Notes: generated by a model from the sequence alone, not told the origin. A DNA stretch of 64,000 bases from Phenylobacterium zucineum HLK1 (GCF_000017265.1 NC_011143.1:248001-312000), one strand, 5' to 3'. Shown: positions 19,557-28,845, numbered from the stretch's first letter. Made by a program: numbers and translations.

Positions 19557-19925
19557 TCAGGCGACGAGCGCCCGGGGCGGCCGCAGAATCCCCTCGCCGG
19601 GCCGGGAGACCACGAGGTCGTCGGGCTCGAGTCGATAGACCATGCGCCCGGGGATCGGTTCCCCAAGGACATGGGACGGTGGGGTGACGGCTGGCGGGCT
19701 GGCGTGGCAGGCCATGCCGGGGCGGCAGTCACCTCCACTCGGGACCACAGGAGCGTGATCGTCGCAGCAGTCGAGAGATCCCGCGTTCGCATGGGTGTCG
19801 GCCGCCGCGGCGGCCGAACCCTCGGACATGGCCGTTTTCCCCGCGAGCGCCGTTGGCGCGAGCAGGAGAATGGCCAGACAAGCCATGACCGAGACGATCT
19901 GCCTGAAGAGGCGCGTCAAGCTCAA
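19557..19925 (-). CDS. Small secreted Cys/His protein ending in RPPRA (DUF2946-like architecture)
   Basis: This 122-residue protein starts at TTG (19925), with GGAG nine bases upstream. An ATG at 19886 is the alternative but would lose the basic N-region. A signal helix (MACLAILLLAPTALA) is followed by a short Cys/His region (DCCDDHAP, CRPGMACHAS) and a tail containing ILRPPRA. It lies between copD and cusC on the same strand, so it is probably co-transcribed with both. Three other proteins in this window share the architecture. Family resemblance to DUF2946 or CzcI-like proteins is inference; function is unknown. Confidence 0.6.
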   Translation of the reverse strand: MSLTRLFRQIVSVMACLAILLLAPTALAGKTAMSEGSAAAAADTHANAGSLDCCDDHAPVVPSGGDCRPGMACHASPPAVTPPSHVLGEPIPGRMVYRLEPDDLVVSRPGEGILRPPRALVA

Positions 19926-20014
19926 CGTACGGCGCTCCGCGCCAGCGATTGATCCACAAAATCTACCACACACTAGCGGTTCGGCGACAGGCGCGCCTTG
20001 ATGCGCATCAAGCG

Positions 20015-20947
20015 TCACCCCCCGGAGGGCGGCGCGAGGGTCCCAAGCCAGGCCACGAGCGCCAGGATTCCAAGCCCTGCCCCGGCTTCGACGATCACGC
20101 TGCGACGGAGCGCCGCGAGCGCCGCCGCCGCGGCGGAGCCTGTGGCGAGCGCCGCTTCCAATCGCGGGGTGAGCCGGTAGCGGTTGGCGGCGGCCAACCC
20201 CAGCATGAGGGCGAACAGCAACAGCTTCACAGAGAGCAGCCGGCCGTACTCGCTCGCCCACAAGGTCCACACGTTCGACGGACCGACCAAGTACCAGCTG
20301 TTGACCAATCCGGTGAGGATCAGGGCGGCGACCGCCGTCGCGCCGATGCCGCCGAAACCATGCAAGGACCGGTGCACGACTCGGCCAGCCGCCGCGCCGA
20401 TCGACATCGGCCGCCACAGCAGAAGCAGGAACGCCGGCAGCGCTCCGAGCCACAGCCCCGCCGCCAGGGAGTGGACAACATCCGCCACTAGGTGAACGAG
20501 CGCGCCCGCGCCTTCCGTGGCCGCGCCATGGCCCATCCAGGCCCAGCTTGCCGTCGTCACTCCGCCGAGGACCGCGAGGAGCCCCCAGAGCCAGGCGCCC
20601 GGCCGAAAGAGAAGGAGGCCAACAGCCGCGACGGCGGCCGCGAGGGCCCGAAAAAGCGCCGCGCGGCCGATCCCCGTCCCACCAGCCACAAAGGTGAGCG
20701 CCGCGGGCTTGAGGCCTTCCGTCAGCGAACCTGCCATGGTGGCGGTTTGGACGATCAGCCCCAGCACGGCGCCCACGAGTGTCAGGAGCGTCGCCACGAC
20801 GAGCAGACCCCGCGGCCAAGCCAGCGCCGGAGGGGCGAGCTCGCCCGCTCGGGGCAAAGCGTAGAGGAGGAACAGCGAGGCGCCGAACAGGATGGCCGCA
20901 CCCGTATACTGAGCGAACCTCAGGACGACGAGCGCGGCCTCGAGCAC
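20015..20947 (-). CDS. copD: CopD inner-membrane copper-resistance protein
   Basis: This is a 310-residue polytopic membrane protein with about eight hydrophobic segments. It has the CopD-family pattern of His and Met in helices, such as WAWMGHGAATEG, HLVADVVHSLAAGLWLGALPAF and the HRSLHGFGG loop. CopD works with CopC in copper handling at the inner membrane, probably uptake or transfer. The gene lies 3 bases after copC, so the two form an operon. The length is typical. Confidence 0.92.
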   Translation of the reverse strand: MLEAALVVLRFAQYTGAAILFGASLFLLYALPRAGELAPPALAWPRGLLVVATLLTLVGAVLGLIVQTATMAGSLTEGLKPAALTFVAGGTGIGRAALFRALAAAVAAVGLLLFRPGAWLWGLLAVLGGVTTASWAWMGHGAATEGAGALVHLVADVVHSLAAGLWLGALPAFLLLLWRPMSIGAAAGRVVHRSLHGFGGIGATAVAALILTGLVNSWYLVGPSNVWTLWASEYGRLLSVKLLLFALMLGLAAANRYRLTPRLEAALATGSAAAAALAALRRSVIVEAGAGLGILALVAWLGTLAPPSGG

Positions 20948-20950
20948 GCC

Positions 20951-21316
20951 TCAGTTCACCTTGAAAGAAAGGTCGCCGGTCATGCGGTGGCCGTCGGGGC
21001 CGGCGGCATGCCATTGGACCTTGTAGGTGCCCTTCATGAAGGCGCCCTGCGGCGTCCCCGTTAGGGTCCTACCGTCGGCCGACACGGCAGTCTTCACCGG
21101 GACCTTCATATTGTGCTCGACCATGGTCAGGTCGAACCCGGAGAAGGCGGGCACGACCTTTTCGCTGAACGTCAGGCTGATGGTCTTCGGGGCCGCGACG
21201 ACCGTCTCGGCGGCCGGCGCCGAGCTTACCAGCTTCGCGTGGGCGGCGGCTTGAGAAGCTAGGAGAAGGGCGGTCGAACTAGCGGCGATCGCAACAGCAA
21301 GGCGGCTACGGAGCAT
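20951..21316 (-). CDS. copC: CopC periplasmic copper-binding protein
   Basis: This 121-residue protein has a signal peptide ending AAA near residue 25. A mature N-terminus of HAKLVSSAPA follows; the first His is the classic Cu(II) ligand of CopC. The cupredoxin-like fold ends with WHAAGPDGHRMTGDLSFKVN, which supplies further His ligands. The Met-rich Cu(I) loop seen in long CopC forms is mostly absent, so this is probably a single-site Cu(II) form. It opens the run copC-copD-small protein-cusCBAF. Confidence 0.94.
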   Translation of the reverse strand: MLRSRLAVAIAASSTALLLASQAAAHAKLVSSAPAAETVVAAPKTISLTFSEKVVPAFSGFDLTMVEHNMKVPVKTAVSADGRTLTGTPQGAFMKGTYKVQWHAAGPDGHRMTGDLSFKVN

Positions 21317-21795
21317 CTGGTGTCCTCATGGTGGGAATGTGCCAGGTATACGCGCCAGCGAGCTGCATCCCTCGGATTGGGGGATAGGTTAGAGAGACCG
21401 ATCCGCAAAGCGCTCCTATTATGCGAAAAGTTTGGCATGTTTCTGAGGCTGGCAACGACGGTGAGCCCATGAACTGCAGCTGGACGCGTTACGCCAAGCC
21501 GCTGGAACAAGACCCAAGGGCACGGCTCTAGACCGGGTCAGGCCGCCGTGGACCTGGCTGGCCTGGTTCAAGTGCACGTCGCCAGGGCGACGGATGAAGT
21601 TGTCGTCGGGCCTTATCGCACGCAGGTGAACCCATTTGCTCGCGCCCTGCGCGCCAGCCCCATCACCTTGCGGCTCGCGGCCATCCGCCCCCTCGCGGCC
21701 CGGCGTGGTTGACGCCATCTTAAGGCCTGGCCCGGAATGGTCCGCGGTCAGGAATTCCACTAACGTCCTGCAGATGGGCATTTAGACGAATCGTC
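21317..21795. other. Divergent gap between copC and AAA ATPase
   Basis: This is 479 bases. The copC-proximal part holds a dyad at 21367-21385. The rest shows short frames on both strands without family resemblance or a start signal. It marks the border between the copper operon and the mobile region, and may contain scars of earlier insertions. Confidence 0.5.
21367..21385. promoter_or_regulatory. Dyad upstream of copC
   Basis: Arms ATCCC and GGGAT flank a 9-base centre about 50-70 bases before the copC start. G/C-run dyads of this kind serve CsoR/RcnR-type or other metal regulators in some bacteria. No CsoR gene is visible here, so the assignment is tentative. Confidence 0.3.
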
Positions 21796-22785
21796 ATGGC
21801 GCGCGGCGAGCTGATGAAGAAACTGCTGGCGAGCTACGGCCGGGACGACGAGTTCCGCGCCGTCGCCGAGCAGATCATCCTTGAGGAAGAACAAAAGAAC
21901 AACCGCGTGCTGGCGCGCACGCTTCGCAAGACCCTGGATAACGCCCAGCCTGCGACGCCCGCCCCGAGGGCGCTGGCGCCGCTCATTCCGTTTCCCGACG
22001 CGGCCAGCGATTTCGTCGAGCGGATCGAGCCTCAGCACAACAAGAATGACATCGTGCTCAGCGACGAGAACGTGCGGGTCTTCGTCGACCTGATGCATGA
22101 GTTCCGGCGCGGCGACGAAATCCGTCGGCGCGGCCTCGACGTTCGCTCGAAGCTGCTGTTCTGCGGGCCTCCCGGCTGCGGCAAGACCCTCTGCGCGGAG
22201 GTGTTCGCAGCCGAGCTCGGGCTACCCCTCTACGTGGTCAAGATCGATCGGCTGATCTCGTCCTATCTCGGCGAGACGGCGGCCAACATCCGCAAGATCT
22301 TCGAGTTCGCTCGGAAACAGCCCTGCGTCCTGTTCCTCGACGAGTTCGACGCACTCGCACGGTCGCGCGACGACACCAGCGAGCACAATGAGCTGCGGCG
22401 TGTGGTCAACAGCCTGCTGCTGTTCATCGACCGCATTCGTCCCAAGGGCTTCATGATCGCCGCGACGAACCTCGACCAGTCGCTCGACCCGGCGATCTGG
22501 CGCCGCTTCGACGAGGTGATCTGGTTCGACAAGCCCGACCGGCAGATGATCGAGCGGTTCCTTCAGCTAAAGTTCAAGAACGTGGCCCTCGACTTCGACC
22601 CGCTTGCCCAAGCGGGCAAGCTCGAAGGCTATTCCTATGCCGAGATCGAGCGCGTCTGCGTCCAGGCGATCAAGTCGGCCGTCATCCATCGGCGCAGGAC
22701 CGTCCGCGAGCAGGACCTCCGCCGCGCCATCGCCGATGAGGTTCGCCGCCGATCCGGAAGGGCGCGCCTGAAGGCCTCGGACTGA
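21796..22785 (+). CDS. AAA-family ATPase, partner of an S8-type peptidase
   Basis: This is a 329-residue AAA protein with an N-terminal helical region (residues 1-95). Walker A GPPGCGKT lies near residue 126, Walker B LFLDEFDAL near 182, and sensor AATN near 220. A C-terminal lid ends in an Arg-rich tail. A subtilisin-type peptidase gene begins 10 bases after its stop, a pairing known from ATPase-protease modules linked to phage defence (named IteA/IteS in some databases, from memory). The ATPase is intact here, but its partner is not. The ATG follows the DNA of an unrelated border. Confidence 0.85.
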   Translation: MARGELMKKLLASYGRDDEFRAVAEQIILEEEQKNNRVLARTLRKTLDNAQPATPAPRALAPLIPFPDAASDFVERIEPQHNKNDIVLSDENVRVFVDLMHEFRRGDEIRRRGLDVRSKLLFCGPPGCGKTLCAEVFAAELGLPLYVVKIDRLISSYLGETAANIRKIFEFARKQPCVLFLDEFDALARSRDDTSEHNELRRVVNSLLLFIDRIRPKGFMIAATNLDQSLDPAIWRRFDEVIWFDKPDRQMIERFLQLKFKNVALDFDPLAQAGKLEGYSYAEIERVCVQAIKSAVIHRRRTVREQDLRRAIADEVRRRSGRARLKASD

Positions 22786-22795
22786 ACAAGCCGGC

Positions 22796-23558
22796 ATGCC
22801 GCGACACGACCACTTGCGGCTCGTCCGCCTGCCTGAGCAACTGGAGCGCCGCAAGCGGCGGGGGCGCGCCCGCGCGGGATCCAGGTCACCACAGCGGCCG
22901 GCTCGAGGCCGAGCTCACGGCGGCGGTGGAAGAACAGCAGCGCCGCCGTCGACCGGAGTTCGTTGATCCGTCCCTGATCCTGCGCGTGCGCATGAACGGC
23001 ATGACGCTGGAGGAAGACTGGGAGCGGCTCGGCCTGACGGTGCTCTCCACCGACGACGACAAGACGCTCGTCCTGTTCGCTTCCGAGGATGATCTGCGGG
23101 GCTTCCGCGAGCGCCTCGCCGCCTATTCGCGGGGCGTCCCCGACGGGCAGGCCTCACCAGCGTACAGCGGGTTCATCAATCGCGTCGAAGAGATCGCCGC
23201 GGTGACCCCTCGGGACCGCATCGGAATCCGCCTGCGCGAGGAGGGCTTCTCCGAGCCTGCCGACTTTGTCGACGGTCGCGAGTTCGTCCTGGACCTGGAG
23301 CTCTGGGAATTCGGGCGCCGCGAGGCGCGAACGCGCAAGCTCGACCAGATCGCCGACTATATCGAGAGGCGGGAAGGGGAGGTCCTGGACCGCTATGTCG
23401 GCCCGTCGATCACCATGTTGAGGCTGCGCGCCGACGGGGCGGTCGTCAGGACCCTGCTCGATGTGGAGGAGGTGGCAGCTCTCGATCTCCCGCCGGAGCC
23501 GGACGTGGCCATCGGCGAGGCGTTGAACCTGACGCTGGAAGAGCTTCCGGCCCTCGCC
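22796..23558 (+). pseudogene. S8-type peptidase partner, frameshifted and truncated
   Basis: The gene opens at ATG 22796 (reading MPRHDHLRLVRLPEQLERRK). It shifts frame in the GC-rich stretch at about 22850-22870, then continues as ARDPGHHSGRLEAEL and on through FVDPSLILRVRM to LNLTLEELP. The N-terminal domain of this peptidase family is recognisable. The whole catalytic Asp-His-Ser domain is missing, because the IS21 element starts at 23559. Two independent lesions show that the protease is lost. Confidence 0.78.
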
Positions 23559-23734
23559 TGCGAATTCCACGCGATCGTGGGCACGAATTCCACGGCAAGG
23601 TGGGCACGAATTCCACGCGATGGTGGGCACGGATTCCACGGGATCGTGGGCGCCCCCTGATCTGAGGGGGGTGAGCGCGGTTCGGCCGACAATCTGAGGG
23701 CTAAAGGTCCCCTGTGCTGAGCAGAGGGGGCCCG

Positions 23735-25270
23735 ATGCCGACCGAGAGATTGTCGATGCGCCGGATAAGAGAGTTGTTGCGCCTGAGGTTCGAGGTCGGC
23801 CTGAGCACCAGGCTGATCGCGACGTCGCTGGGGATCAGCAAAGGCGCTGTGGGCGACTACCTGCAGCGGGTTCAAGTCGCCGGGCTGGGCTGGCCGCTGC
23901 CCGAGGACTTGGACGACACGGTGCTTGAGCGGCGGCTTTTCCCCGGGCCGCCGCCAAGCAAGGCACCGCGGGCCGAGCCGGACTGGGCCGCCGTGGACCG
24001 AGAGCTGCGGCGCAAAGGCGTGACCCGATCTCTGCTCTGGCAGGAATATCGGGCCGAACATCCCGATGGGTACGGCTACGCCTGGTTTTGCGAGCACTAT
24101 GAAGCCTGGAAGGCGCGGCGATCGCCGACGATGCGCCAGAAGCACCTGGCGGGCGACAAGGTCTTCGTCGACTACGCCGGCGATCCGATCGAGCTGATCG
24201 ATCCCGAGACCGGCGAGGCCCGGCCGATGAAGCTCTTCGTGGCGGCCATGGGGGCGTCGAGCTACGTCTACGCCGAGGCGCGGCCCAGCGAAGGCTTGGC
24301 GGACTGGATCGGTTGTCATGTCGGGCTCTTCGCCTTCCTCGGCGGCGTGCCGGCGACCATCGTCTGCGACAACCTCAAGGCCGGCGTGGCGCGCGGCGAC
24401 CGCTACGAGCCGCAGATCAACCGGACCTACCAGGACCTGGCGCGGCACTACGGAACCGCGGTGATCCCGGCCCGGCCGTACAAGCCGCGTGACAAGGCGA
24501 AGGTGGAGCAGGCCGTGCTGCTCGCCGAGCGCTGGATCCTGGCGCGGCTGCGCAACCTACGCTTCTTCAGCCTGGTCGAGCTGAACGCGGCGATCGCCGA
24601 GCTCGTCGCAGAGCTCAATGCCCGGGTGATGCGCGCCTACGGCGCGAGCCGCGCGGAGCTCTTCGCGGCGGTGGATGTCCCGGCGCTGAAGCCGCTGCCG
24701 GCCGAGCCCTACGCCTTCGCCGAATGGAAGATCTGCCGGGTGGCGCTCGACTACCATGTCGAGATCGACGGCTCCTGGTACTCCGTCCCCTATCGGCTGA
24801 TCCGCGAGCAGGTGGACGTGCGGGCCAGCGAGCGCACGGTGGAGATCTTCCACAAGGGCCAACGCGTCGCCAGCCACGCCCGATCTCCCGGACGTCGCGG
24901 ACACACGACGATCCCCGAGCACATGCCCAGCTCGCATCGGCGCCACGCGGAATGGACGCCGGCGCGGCTGATGGCGAGCGCCGGGAAGATCGGTCCCGCC
25001 GCGGCGGCGCTGATCTCCGCCATCATGGCCGAGCGGCCGCATCCCGAGCAGGGCTTCCGCAGCTGCATGGGCATCCTCGCGCTGGAGAAGACCTATGGCC
25101 GCGCCCGGCTCGAGGCGGCCTGCCAGCGCGCCGCCCAGATCAAGGCGCGCTCGGCGAGCTCCGTCCGCTCGATCCTCCAGACTGGCCTCGACCGCGGCTT
25201 CCTCGAGCCCGAGCCGGATCACGAGCCCCTGCGCCACGGCAACATCCGCGGCCGCAACTACTTCCACTGA
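23735..25270 (+). CDS. istA: IS21 transposase IstA
   Basis: This transposase of about 511 residues has an N-terminal HTH (STRLIATSLGISKGAVGDYLQ) and a DDE catalytic core. Visible core motifs include VFVDYAGDP, VCDNLKAGV and KPRDKAKVEQ. The C-terminal region ends in HGNIRGRNYFH. The ATG at 23735 is preferred over the in-frame GTG at 23714 because a GAGGGGG site precedes it. It looks full length. Confidence 0.94.
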   Translation: MPTERLSMRRIRELLRLRFEVGLSTRLIATSLGISKGAVGDYLQRVQVAGLGWPLPEDLDDTVLERRLFPGPPPSKAPRAEPDWAAVDRELRRKGVTRSLLWQEYRAEHPDGYGYAWFCEHYEAWKARRSPTMRQKHLAGDKVFVDYAGDPIELIDPETGEARPMKLFVAAMGASSYVYAEARPSEGLADWIGCHVGLFAFLGGVPATIVCDNLKAGVARGDRYEPQINRTYQDLARHYGTAVIPARPYKPRDKAKVEQAVLLAERWILARLRNLRFFSLVELNAAIAELVAELNARVMRAYGASRAELFAAVDVPALKPLPAEPYAFAEWKICRVALDYHVEIDGSWYSVPYRLIREQVDVRASERTVEIFHKGQRVASHARSPGRRGHTTIPEHMPSSHRRHAEWTPARLMASAGKIGPAAAALISAIMAERPHPEQGFRSCMGILALEKTYGRARLEAACQRAAQIKARSASSVRSILQTGLDRGFLEPEPDHEPLRHGNIRGRNYFH

Positions 25271-25290
25271 TCCTCAAACCAGGAGACCCA

Positions 25291-26049
25291 ATGCTCGCCC
25301 ATCCCACCCATGAGCGCCTGATCGCGCTCGGCCTCACCGGCATGGCCAAGGCCTTCGAAGAGCAGCGCGCCGCGCCCGATCTCGCCGCGCTCAGCTTCGA
25401 GGAACGCGTCGGCATCATGGCCGACCGCGAGGCGGCCGAGCGCGACACCAAGCGGCTCACAGCCCGGCTGAAGTTTGCTGCGCTCCGGCAGGACGCCTGC
25501 GTCGAGGACATCGACCTGCGTACGCCGCGCGGGCTGGACCGCGCGCTCGTCGCACGCCTGGCGGCCGGCGACTGGATCCACCGCCATCAGAACTGCCTGA
25601 TCACCGGGCCCTGCGGCGTCGGCAAGAGCTGGATCGCCTGCGCGCTTGGCCACAAGGCCTGTCGTGACGGACGCTCCGTCTTCTACCAGCGCGTCCCGCG
25701 GCTCTTCGAAGCGCTGGCGCTCGCCCGCGGCGACGGCCGCCACGCCGGGCTGCTCAAAACCCTCAGCCGCGTCGATCTGCTGATCCTCGATGACTGGGGC
25801 CTGGCCGTGCTTACCGCCAACCAGCGCATCGATCTGCTCGAGATCCTCGAGGACCGGCAGGGCCGCGGCTCGACGATCGTCACCAGCCAGATCCCCGTCG
25901 ACCAATGGCACGACGTGATCGGCGACCCGACCCTGGCCGACGCCATCCTCGACCGGCTGGTGCACAACGCTCACCGGCTGACCCTCGCCGGCGACAGCAT
26001 GCGACGGCTCTCCGGCCACCGCGAGCTTGACGCTCAGACCAACGCCTGA
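25291..26049 (+). CDS. istB: IS21 helper ATPase IstB
   Basis: This 252-residue AAA+ helper has Walker A GPCGVGKSW and Walker B LLILDDWGL, and an AGGAG site before the ATG. It loads IstA onto target DNA. It follows istA by 20 bases in the standard IS21 order. Confidence 0.95.
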   Translation: MLAHPTHERLIALGLTGMAKAFEEQRAAPDLAALSFEERVGIMADREAAERDTKRLTARLKFAALRQDACVEDIDLRTPRGLDRALVARLAAGDWIHRHQNCLITGPCGVGKSWIACALGHKACRDGRSVFYQRVPRLFEALALARGDGRHAGLLKTLSRVDLLILDDWGLAVLTANQRIDLLEILEDRQGRGSTIVTSQIPVDQWHDVIGDPTLADAILDRLVHNAHRLTLAGDSMRRLSGHRELDAQTNA

Positions 26050-26146
26050 CTCCATGCCCACGTCGGCCGACTGCGCCGCCCACGATCACGTGGAATAGGC
26101 GCCCGCCATCGCGTGGAATGAGCGCCCACGATCACTGGAATGCGCA

Positions 26147-27190
26147 TTCTGCCTCGACGGCGGGCTCATCACCGGCCGGATGGTGGCGCTGGACGGGACG
26201 AAGATGCGGGCCGTCGCCAGCCCGAAGAACATCGCCGGCGCCGAGCGGCTGGCTCGCGACGTCGCACATACCGAGAAGGAGATCGCCTACTACTTGGACC
26301 GGCTCGACGCCATGGACGAAGCCGTGACCCAGGGCTTCGACGACCAACCGGTTCACCGGCAGGCCTTCACTGACGCGATCGCCGCGTTGAGCCGGCGGAA
26401 GGATCGGCTGGCGCGCCGGCAAGAAATCTTGGTGGAACGCGCCGAAAAGGTGCTGGTCTTCGGCGAGCCCGACGCGAGGCCGATGGGCTACGCCCACTCA
26501 CCCAAGATGCCCTGCTACAACATGCAAAGCGTCGTGGACGTAGATAGCGGTCTGATCGTCCACCACGACGTCGCCAACGAAGCGAACGACAGCCAACTCC
26601 TGCACCCAATGTCGCTGGCGACGATGGAAGTGCTGCAGGTCGACCGCCTGACTGTTCTGGCGGACGGCGGCTACTCGAACGCCCAGGCGATAGCGGCGTG
26701 CGAGCACGATCGAATCGAGGTCGCGGCGCCGATCAAGCGCGGCGCGATGAACACCGACTTCTTTCGGCCGACCCAGTTCGCATTTGATGAGGCGTCAGAC
26801 ACCATCCGCTGCCCGGCGGGTCAGACGATGAAGCCCTCCGGCAAACACACCCGCAATCGCGCCATCCGATATCGAACGACCGCCTGCAGGGACTGCCGCC
26901 TGAAGCCGAGATGCACAGCGGGCGCCCAACGGACGATCCATCGCCTGTTCGACCAGGCGGCGCTCGATCGCATGGAGGCGAGGATCTACGCCAATCCAAG
27001 CCTGATGGTGACGCGCCGATGCACGGTTGAGCACCCGTTCGGCACGATCAAGCGAATGTCGGGAGGTGGTCGGTTCCTTACCCGCGGCCTCAGAGCAGTA
27101 AAGGCAGAGGCAGCGCTCTCCATCCTGGCCTTCAACATCATCCACGCGGTGAATGTCTTCGGTCCGGCGCGCCTGACACCGTCGGCCTAA
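26147..27190 (+). pseudogene. IS1182-family transposase, N-terminus missing
   Basis: About 346 residues remain of a transposase that is normally about 450-500 residues. The open frame begins right at the IS21 border (FCLDGGLITGRMVALDGTK), so the first 100 or more residues are gone. Catalytic features LADGGYSN and CTVEHPFGTIK, and the zinc-binding-like CRDCRLKPRC segment, are intact. An internal ATG at 26180 is present, but a functional enzyme is unlikely. Confidence 0.85.
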
Positions 27191-27248
27191 ACGGCCGGCT
27201 CGATGCGGCGTCCACGCCAGGGCGGCCGGCGAGTTTTGGCACAGCCTG
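26147..27248 (+). mobile_element. Truncated IS1182-family element
   Basis: This is the right-hand part of an IS1182-type element, directly abutting the IS21 end. The left part is absent from the other side of IS21. The right end is placed tentatively at a GAGTTTTGGCACAGCCTG stretch after the transposase; its exact border needs comparison with complete copies. G/C-rich hairpins follow to about 27330. Confidence 0.6.
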
Positions 27249-27331
27249 GGGGGGCGCCCCCCGCAGAAGGGGTAGACGGAGACGCCCGGCCGGCTCCGGC
27301 TCAGGGGAAACTTCCCCCTCTACCCTTCTGG

Positions 27332-28450
27332 CTACGTAACCCGCGTATAGGTCTTGCCGTCCAACACCCGCTGCACTTGATCCGTATTCTGAGCCCCGAT
27401 GCGCAGTGCGATCTCCTCGGCCGAATGGCCTTCCGCCAGCTCGCGGATCGCGCGGACCTGCTCGACGGAAAGCCGGCCGTCCCGCCCGCAGATTTGCGCC
27501 ACGGCCCAGGCGTCGTCCTTCCACTTCTCCGACACCCACGGCGCCGGCAGGCCCTTGCGCGGGTGCGCCTTCAGCCACTCGGCGACGATGCGGTCCCGTT
27601 CGTCCGGCAGGGGGACCAACCGCTCGGACAGCATCCCGTTCTCCCGCAGGTATCTCAGGCCGGATTTGCCGCCGGGGATCATGTTCAGCCGCCGCTCGTC
27701 CTCCCAATGCCCGCCGACCAGGTACTCTTCGCTGGCGTACAGCTGCTCCAGGTCCTCGGTGATCCCCATGACCTTATGATGGATGTAGGTGACCCGCCCC
27801 GCGGCCAGTTCCTCGCGCAGCTTGCGATGGAAGAGCAGGGGACTGCCGGTCTCCATCGCCCTGCGATGCTCGGCCCAGCGCGCCTGCCAGGTGCGGGTGG
27901 TGACGCCGACGTAGAAATAGCCGTCGTCGGGATAGGAACCGCCGTCGCCGAAGATGTGCTGGTAGAGCACATAGGCCTTCTTCGGCCAGGTCTTCGGCGC
28001 CAGCAGCAAGGTCGCCGGCGTCGAGAAGAGCGTGGCGGGCTCCTTGACGCCGGCGACGCGACCGGAGGTCTGGCCCATCGCCGCGGCCGTCAGGAGCGCC
28101 TGGTCCTCGACGACGTCCACCCGGATCTGCGGCCGCAGCGCCAGTTCGCCGTCTTCGAGCGGCCGGCCCGAAGCCATGGCGGAGCTTCCCACCATCCGAT
28201 GTCCTTGCCGCAGCCGCTCCTGCGGCGCCACGAACATCGGGCGCCCCGGCAGGGCGATCACATGCGCCACGGGGATGAACTGCCCTGGTTTCACGCGCAC
28301 AAGACCGTCTTCACGCCGAGCGGACGCCAGCCAATGGGCCCCGTAGTTCGAACGCGTCCAGCTCTGCAGCAGCGCCTCCAGCTCGCGTACGCGGCGATGC
28401 ATGACCTTCGGGGCCAGGTGCTCCCACCACTGGCGATTGATCGATACCAA
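27332..28450 (-). CDS. GIY-YIG-like nuclease domain protein
   Basis: This 372-residue protein starts at TTG (28450), five bases from a GGAGAGG site; no ATG gives a better start. The N-terminal 130 residues are unassigned. A GIY-YIG-type core follows, with GYFYVGVT, an Arg (TRTWQARW), a His (EHRRA), a Glu (ASEEYLV) and the closing LNMIPGGKSG. The last 60 residues look like a small HTH-type tail (EQVRAIRELAEGHSAEEIA). GIY-YIG enzymes nick or cut DNA in restriction, repair or mobile elements. It lies 32 bases after an XRE regulator gene, which probably controls it. Confidence 0.68.
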   Translation of the reverse strand: MVSINRQWWEHLAPKVMHRRVRELEALLQSWTRSNYGAHWLASARREDGLVRVKPGQFIPVAHVIALPGRPMFVAPQERLRQGHRMVGSSAMASGRPLEDGELALRPQIRVDVVEDQALLTAAAMGQTSGRVAGVKEPATLFSTPATLLLAPKTWPKKAYVLYQHIFGDGGSYPDDGYFYVGVTTRTWQARWAEHRRAMETGSPLLFHRKLREELAAGRVTYIHHKVMGITEDLEQLYASEEYLVGGHWEDERRLNMIPGGKSGLRYLRENGMLSERLVPLPDERDRIVAEWLKAHPRKGLPAPWVSEKWKDDAWAVAQICGRDGRLSVEQVRAIRELAEGHSAEEIALRIGAQNTDQVQRVLDGKTYTRVT

Positions 28451-28482
28451 CAATCCTCTCCGAGCCGGCGCCGGACGCGAGC

Positions 28483-28845
28483 CTAGCCCCGGCTGAGCAT
28501 CGATTGCAGGACCTTGAGCGCCCGGGCGCGTTCCTCGGCCGTCAGCGGCGCAAGAAGACCGATCACGTCCGAGAGCGCCTCGTCGGCCTCTTCCTGCGCC
28601 AACGGGTGAGGGAAGAAATCTCGCACCGGCGTCTTCAGCGTGCGCGCGAGGGCTTCCAAGGTCCTGAAGCTCGGCGCGCGGGCGCCCCGCTCGACCACCC
28701 CGATATATTGCTCGGTGAGACCGACCGCCTCCGCGAGCGCCGCCTGGGTGAGGCCCACGCGTTCCCGGTGCATGCGGATGGCGCGTCCGACCGACTTCTG
28801 AAGCCTCACAATCTCTCCCCACGACTCGCGGGGAGAGCCAATCAT
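28483..28845 (-). CDS. XRE-family HTH regulator
   Basis: This is a 120-residue protein with an HTH_3 domain (LTQAALAEAVGLTEQYIGVVERG, residues 33-55) and an acidic C-terminal tail. It resembles controller-type regulators. It precedes the GIY-YIG gene on the same strand, so it may act as an autorepressor or controller of the nuclease. Binding sites would lie in the 190-base gap to the divergent XRE gene at 29036. Confidence 0.85.
   Translation of the reverse strand: MIGSPRESWGEIVRLQKSVGRAIRMHRERVGLTQAALAEAVGLTEQYIGVVERGARAPSFRTLEALARTLKTPVRDFFPHPLAQEEADEALSDVIGLLAPLTAEERARALKVLQSMLSRG

Larger units (their letters stand above)
23559..26146 (+). mobile_element. IS21-family insertion sequence
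   Basis: The element is about 2588 bp long with terminal repeats starting TGCGAATTCCACGCGATCG on the left and, in reverse, TGCGCATTCCAGTGATCG on the right. Each end holds several further copies of the ATTCCACG...GTGGGC unit, as usual for IS21. It carries istA and istB. Left and right flanks belong to different genes and no target duplication is visible, pointing to a rearrangement. Confidence 0.9.

Noticed and set aside
19557-21014. One reverse-strand frame spanning the small secreted protein and most of copD
   Set aside because: Only its last 120 or so codons look coding; the rest is a shadow of copD in another frame. I kept the short gene only.
21419-21781. Reverse-strand frame between copC and the AAA gene
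   Set aside because: No signal, motif or ribosome-binding site; overlapping frames on the other strand look equally plausible, so no gene is called.
23559-23660. Repeated ATTCCACG...GTGGGC units, CRISPR-like at first glance
   Set aside because: They are the terminal multiple repeats of IS21, mirrored at the other end, and have no spacer structure or cas genes.
28451-28822. N-terminal extension of the GIY-YIG frame through the XRE gene
   Set aside because: The extension is a shadow of the XRE gene in another frame; a TTG with a good ribosome-binding site at 28450 explains the real protein.
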